This document shows positions 61,238-64,000 of a stretch of 64,000 nucleotides of DNA, piece after piece (positions within the stretch are counted from its first letter, which is position 1; each line of letters opens with the position of its first letter). This DNA comes from JAKZVK01 sp965248255 (GTDB lineage: Bacteria; Acidobacteriota; Terriglobia; Bryobacterales; UBA6623). The translations under genes were made by a program, and so were the position numbers. The stretch lies in the NCBI GenBank assembly GCA_965248255.1, contig CBDFIW010000002.1, forward strand, positions 1,170,062-1,234,061, given 5' to 3'. The notes beneath the pieces were generated by a model that was not told the origin of the DNA, made no database searches, and saw only the letters and a list, made by a program, of their open reading frames with translations.

Positions 61238-61467
61238 CGTCACACCTGTAGCGAATAGCCTTGGTTGCGTCTGCCTCTTCGTTGAGATTCCCTGTCGTGG
61301 CCGAGCTAGATTATCTGGGAACAAACAAAGGATAAGCAAGGAAGATGCCTGGCTACCATGGGCAATGTCGATGAGTATTTTACAGAGTCCCTTGCATGCA
61401 GCGGTGTGGCGCCAGGGCGAGCTTATCTCAACTCGGATCACATCAATACGCGAGAGCTTCCGTTGGT

Positions 61468-61495
61468 TACCTACCGGGAAGCGCCGGGATGTGTC
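61468..61495 (-). promoter_or_regulatory. Phage promoter-like motif, copy 7
   Basis: On the minus strand: CTGACAC, 16 nt, GTAGGTAAC. It lies at the 3' end of the degenerate HTH copy and points to the amidohydrolase lipoprotein, 231 nt downstream. Confidence 0.55.
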
Positions 61496-62225
61496 AGCTG
61501 AGATGCACTACCGGCCTTCGCCAGGATCTGACGTACCCGGCGCGGGGTGACGCCAGCCAGCTTGCCGATCTCGCGGGTGGAGACGCCTTGATCCGTCAGG
61601 GCCAGCACAAGCTTGCGACGCGTCTCATAGAAGTGCGTATTGGCCGGGACCCACAGCACATCCATGGTTGATCCACCTCCGGGTTGTAGAAGTGCAGACA
61701 GTTTTCCTGGAGAGGCGGTCCGACGATTTGGATAAACTGACGGGTTACCTTGCCGATGCGCTCGTCTTCATCCAGGAAGCAGACGAGGCCGTAGTCCTCG
61801 CCACAGGGAAAACGGAATCGTCCCCGGTTCTGGTAGAGCCGGTCCTCACGCCATCCCAGCGACAGTGCCTGGTCGAGGATGGCATCCACCTTGGTCATAG
61901 CCGAGGAGCGAACCCGTTGGGTAAACCGCCAGTCGCCGTCTTCGGGGAAAAGATACGGACGGGTGGCCGGGGACGTCACCTTGGGTTCGGCTCGTGCGGC
62001 GGCGGGTTGGTCCTCGGGCGGAAAGAGCATCGGTGGCACATAGGTTTTTGAGTCGAGCGACTGGACAGCCGAGTGGAGGGCCTCTTCTTCTCACGTACTC
62101 CATCGCCCATGCGTGGACGGCGTTGAACCGGGTACGCAACTTATCGAAGGCCGGAGCTGTGAGACGACCGGATTGGGTGGCCTTCCTAGCCAGCGCCATC
62201 TTGTGCCGGAGCCAGGTATCGGCGG
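61471..62225 (-). pseudogene. Degenerate second copy of the unknown-gene/HTH pair
   Basis: Reading from 62225: WLRHKMALARKATQSGRLTAPAFDKLRTRFNAVHAWAMEYV, a frameshift near 62090, then PYLFPEDGDWRFTQRVRSSAMTKVDAILDQALSLGWREDRLYQNRGRFRFPCGEDYGLVCFLD and EVDQPWM. This is joined by a deletion to VLWVPANTHFYETRRKLVLALTDQGVSTREIGKLAGVTPRRVRQILAKAG. It parallels 56330-55506. The deletion removed the end of the first gene and the start of the HTH gene. Non-functional as read. Confidence 0.7.
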
Positions 62226-62478
62226 ACATGGGGACTACGTGTGGGAGCAGGGCTCATTCGCCGATCCCCCGGCGCACGGGCTTCAGACCTGGTTCATCCG
62301 TGGGGGCTCGGCTGGGGCGGCAATCTACAAGTTCAGGCAGCCGGGCGTCTATGCTTACCTCACCCACAACCTGATCGAGGCGGTAGAGTTGGGCGCTTTG
62401 GCCCATGTCGTGGTCGATGGCGAATGGGACGATGATTTGATGACGCAGGTTCAGGCACCGGCGCCAATTTCTGCGTAA
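62216..62478 (+). pseudogene. nirK: Copper nitrite reductase (NirK) C-terminal fragment
   Basis: IGGHGDYVWEQGSFADPP, LQTWFIRGGSAGAAIYKFRQ, PGVYAYLTHNLIEAVELGA and GEWDDDLMTQVQAP match the second cupredoxin domain and C-terminus of NirK. The stop is at 62478. Only the last 85 residues or so remain. The 5' part was lost where this fragment joins the duplicated phage gene near 62216-62225. It implies that this lineage, or a donor, once carried a nitric-oxide-forming nitrite reductase. Confidence 0.85.
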
Positions 62479-62987
62479 GGCGCTCCGTCGACGAGGATGG
62501 CGTCTGAGTCAGGGCCTGAACGAATACTATGCCGCCGGACCGGGACCGGTGTTACTACTTTCACCCGGCCCGCGACCAGACGCGCCCACATCTTGCGCTG
62601 ACGGCTCCAGTGCGGCACGCCGGCGATGGGGCGAAGGTCCTTCTCGCGGATGGGATCGCGGCCCTGGAGGGTGCGCGGCAGGAACAGCAGCGCCTCCTGA
62701 ATGTCGGGCGCCAAGTGGAGCAGGCACATGATCTGCGAAATTCGAGCCTGCGTCACATAGCCGAGTCGTGCCAGGTCCGCATAGTCACTAACCTCGCCAC
62801 GCCGGACCAAATCGTCGAAGCAGATGGCCAAGGCCATAATCCTCGAGACACGGGGCACGTTCCCCGGTTCGACCGCTCGGTCCTTGCCTCCATGATTGCG
62901 ATTCCGGCCGTTGGCGGTGCGGAAGGTAAAGGAGACCTCAACCGAACTCGGCCCCGGGTTCGTTGAGCTGGATGGGGTTGCTCTCAT
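62451..62987 (-). CDS. HTH protein partner of the large serine recombinase
   Basis: 178 codons. The conserved part is VPRVSRIMALAICFDDLVRRGEVSDYADLARLGYVTQARISQIMCLLHLAPDIQEALLFLP, a helix-turn-helix protein often found directly downstream of large serine recombinases. Its ATG overlaps the recombinase stop (ATGA). After about residue 135 the family match stops and the frame runs antisense into the nirK fragment, so the C-terminus is probably replaced. Confidence 0.65.
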   Translation of the reverse strand: MRATPSSSTNPGPSSVEVSFTFRTANGRNRNHGGKDRAVEPGNVPRVSRIMALAICFDDLVRRGEVSDYADLARLGYVTQARISQIMCLLHLAPDIQEALLFLPRTLQGRDPIREKDLRPIAGVPHWSRQRKMWARLVAGRVKVVTPVPVRRHSIRSGPDSDAILVDGAPYAEIGAGA

Positions 62988-64000
62988 GTTGTCGCCTCCT
63001 TTCCGGCGATGTCCCCTTCGCTGCAGAGCGCCTTGATGCCCACCGAGCGAAAGGCCACTGTAACCCTGCCGTCCCGCCCGTCGTACCCGACCCGCTCAAT
63101 GAGCAGCCGGATGATGCGCGCCCGCTCGCGAGGCGACAGCGACTCCCACACCGGATCGAAGTGCGCCAGGGCCTGGGTCAACTCGCTTTCGCCCACGGTT
63201 TCCCGCTCCAGCGCAATGACCTCTTCGCGGATGGCAGTGATCCGCTGCTCGGAGGCTCGGATTCGATCCTGCAGGTCGGCCAGCTGATCGGTCGTGGATC
63301 GGCCGTTGGAGCTTTCCGAACCGGCCCCGTGAACCAGCTTCTCGACGCTGGAATAGAGCTGCTTAAGCTCGCTTTCCTGTCGGCGCCGTTCGACCTCCAG
63401 TTCCGTCATTCGCCGGTCGCTCTGCTCACGCACCCCCTTGACCGTCGCCTGGACGATCTCCTCGTTGCGCCCGACCCCGCGAATGTGTTCCACCACGGGC
63501 GTTTCAATCTCGTGAGCGTTGAGCGCCTTGCTCGGGCACGACGACCAGCCCCGCTGCTGGGCGTTGCGGTAGACGTAGTAGCGGTAGCGCTTTTCCCGCT
63601 TACGGGTGTAGGCGTGCACCATACTGGATTCGCAGGGCGTGCAATACAACAGGCCCTTGAGCAGCGCACCGTGCTTGTTGCGCACCTTCCGTCCTCCCGA
63701 GAGGCCGTTTCTACGGAGCCTCTCCTGGACCTGTTGCCACACGTCGGCATCCACGATGGCGTCGTGTTCGCCCTCGTAGAGCATTCCTTCGAACCGTACC
63801 TTCCCCACGTAGAGCACGTTGGTGAGGATTCGGTACAGTGCGTTCTTGGTGAAGGTCTTGCCGCCAAGTTCGCGGCCTTTCTTTGTGACCCAGTGTTTAG
63901 TGACCCATCCCCGGCGGTTGAGTTCCTGGACGACCGGGAAGGCGGCCTGGTGTTCGAGATACAGATCATAGATGGCCCTCACCTGGGCGGCTTCATCTGC
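62984..64000 (-). CDS. Large serine recombinase, partial (window edge)
   Basis: The 3' part of a recombinase gene running off the window (open to 64000). It includes the recombinase domain (AIYDLYLEHQAAFPVVQELNRRGWVTK, FTKNALYRILTNVLYVGKVRFEGMLYEGEHDAIVD), a zinc ribbon (LLYCTPCESSMVH ... SCPSKALNA) and a coiled-coil (about codons 195-260), the usual large serine integrase order. The catalytic N-domain lies outside the window. It may have integrated this element, alongside or instead of the tyrosine recombinase. Confidence 0.88.
   Translation of the reverse strand, partial: ADEAAQVRAIYDLYLEHQAAFPVVQELNRRGWVTKHWVTKKGRELGGKTFTKNALYRILTNVLYVGKVRFEGMLYEGEHDAIVDADVWQQVQERLRRNGLSGGRKVRNKHGALLKGLLYCTPCESSMVHAYTRKREKRYRYYVYRNAQQRGWSSCPSKALNAHEIETPVVEHIRGVGRNEEIVQATVKGVREQSDRRMTELEVERRRQESELKQLYSSVEKLVHGAGSESSNGRSTTDQLADLQDRIRASEQRITAIREEVIALERETVGESELTQALAHFDPVWESLSPRERARIIRLLIERVGYDGRDGRVTVAFRSVGIKALCSEGDIAGKEATT

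Overview
The window is high-GC bacterial DNA. An LpxL-type lipid A acyltransferase and a large TonB-dependent receptor with a carboxypeptidase-regulatory-like N-terminus point to a diderm. Together with ClpC, DUF2817 and PmoA-like (DUF6807) proteins and many TPR/PEGA proteins, they suggest an Acidobacteriota-like or related environmental lineage. This assignment is inference; no rRNA gene is present.

Positions 1-20500 are mostly chromosomal. They hold a DUF2817 lipoprotein, an alpha/beta hydrolase split by an IS630-family element, a second IS630-type element with a frameshifted transposase, a 1004-aa PEGA protein, aroC, an RlmB-type rRNA methyltransferase, a DUF6807 protein, a large TPR protein, a lipid A acyltransferase, clpC and a TPR-redoxin protein. 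Positions 20500-31500 hold a frameshifted methyltransferase, an IS1380 transposase, a 2087-aa secreted protein predicted to form four six-bladed propellers, remnants of a serine recombinase and an S24 repressor, and an AraC-type regulator cut by an IS1595 element.

Positions 31999-37323 carry an octaheme hydroxylamine-oxidoreductase-like cytochrome with a NapC/NirT-type tetraheme partner and two small membrane proteins, a truncated universal stress protein, an FAD monooxygenase and a frameshifted methyltransferase. Positions 37579-40370 hold the C-terminal part of a zinc-hook SMC-like ATPase. It is cut by the second, nearly identical IS630 copy and fused in frame to a phage head protein.

Positions 40370-64000 are a mosaic, decaying prophage or integrative element: a polyvalent head protein, portal, large terminase, small lipoproteins, a two-gene tyrosine recombinase set, a terminase-small-like protein, HTH proteins, a phage sigma factor and a large serine recombinase at the edge. 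A TonB receptor, an amidohydrolase lipoprotein and the 3' end of a copper nitrite reductase gene are embedded in it.

The most interesting signal is a bipartite motif, GACAC-N16-GTARGTA. It occurs seven times, only within 46.2-61.5 kb and always with a 16-bp spacer. Several copies lie just upstream of phage genes, and one follows the stop of the phage-encoded sigma factor. I infer a phage sigma/promoter regulon. The sigma gene's ribosome binding site also lies inside a hairpin.
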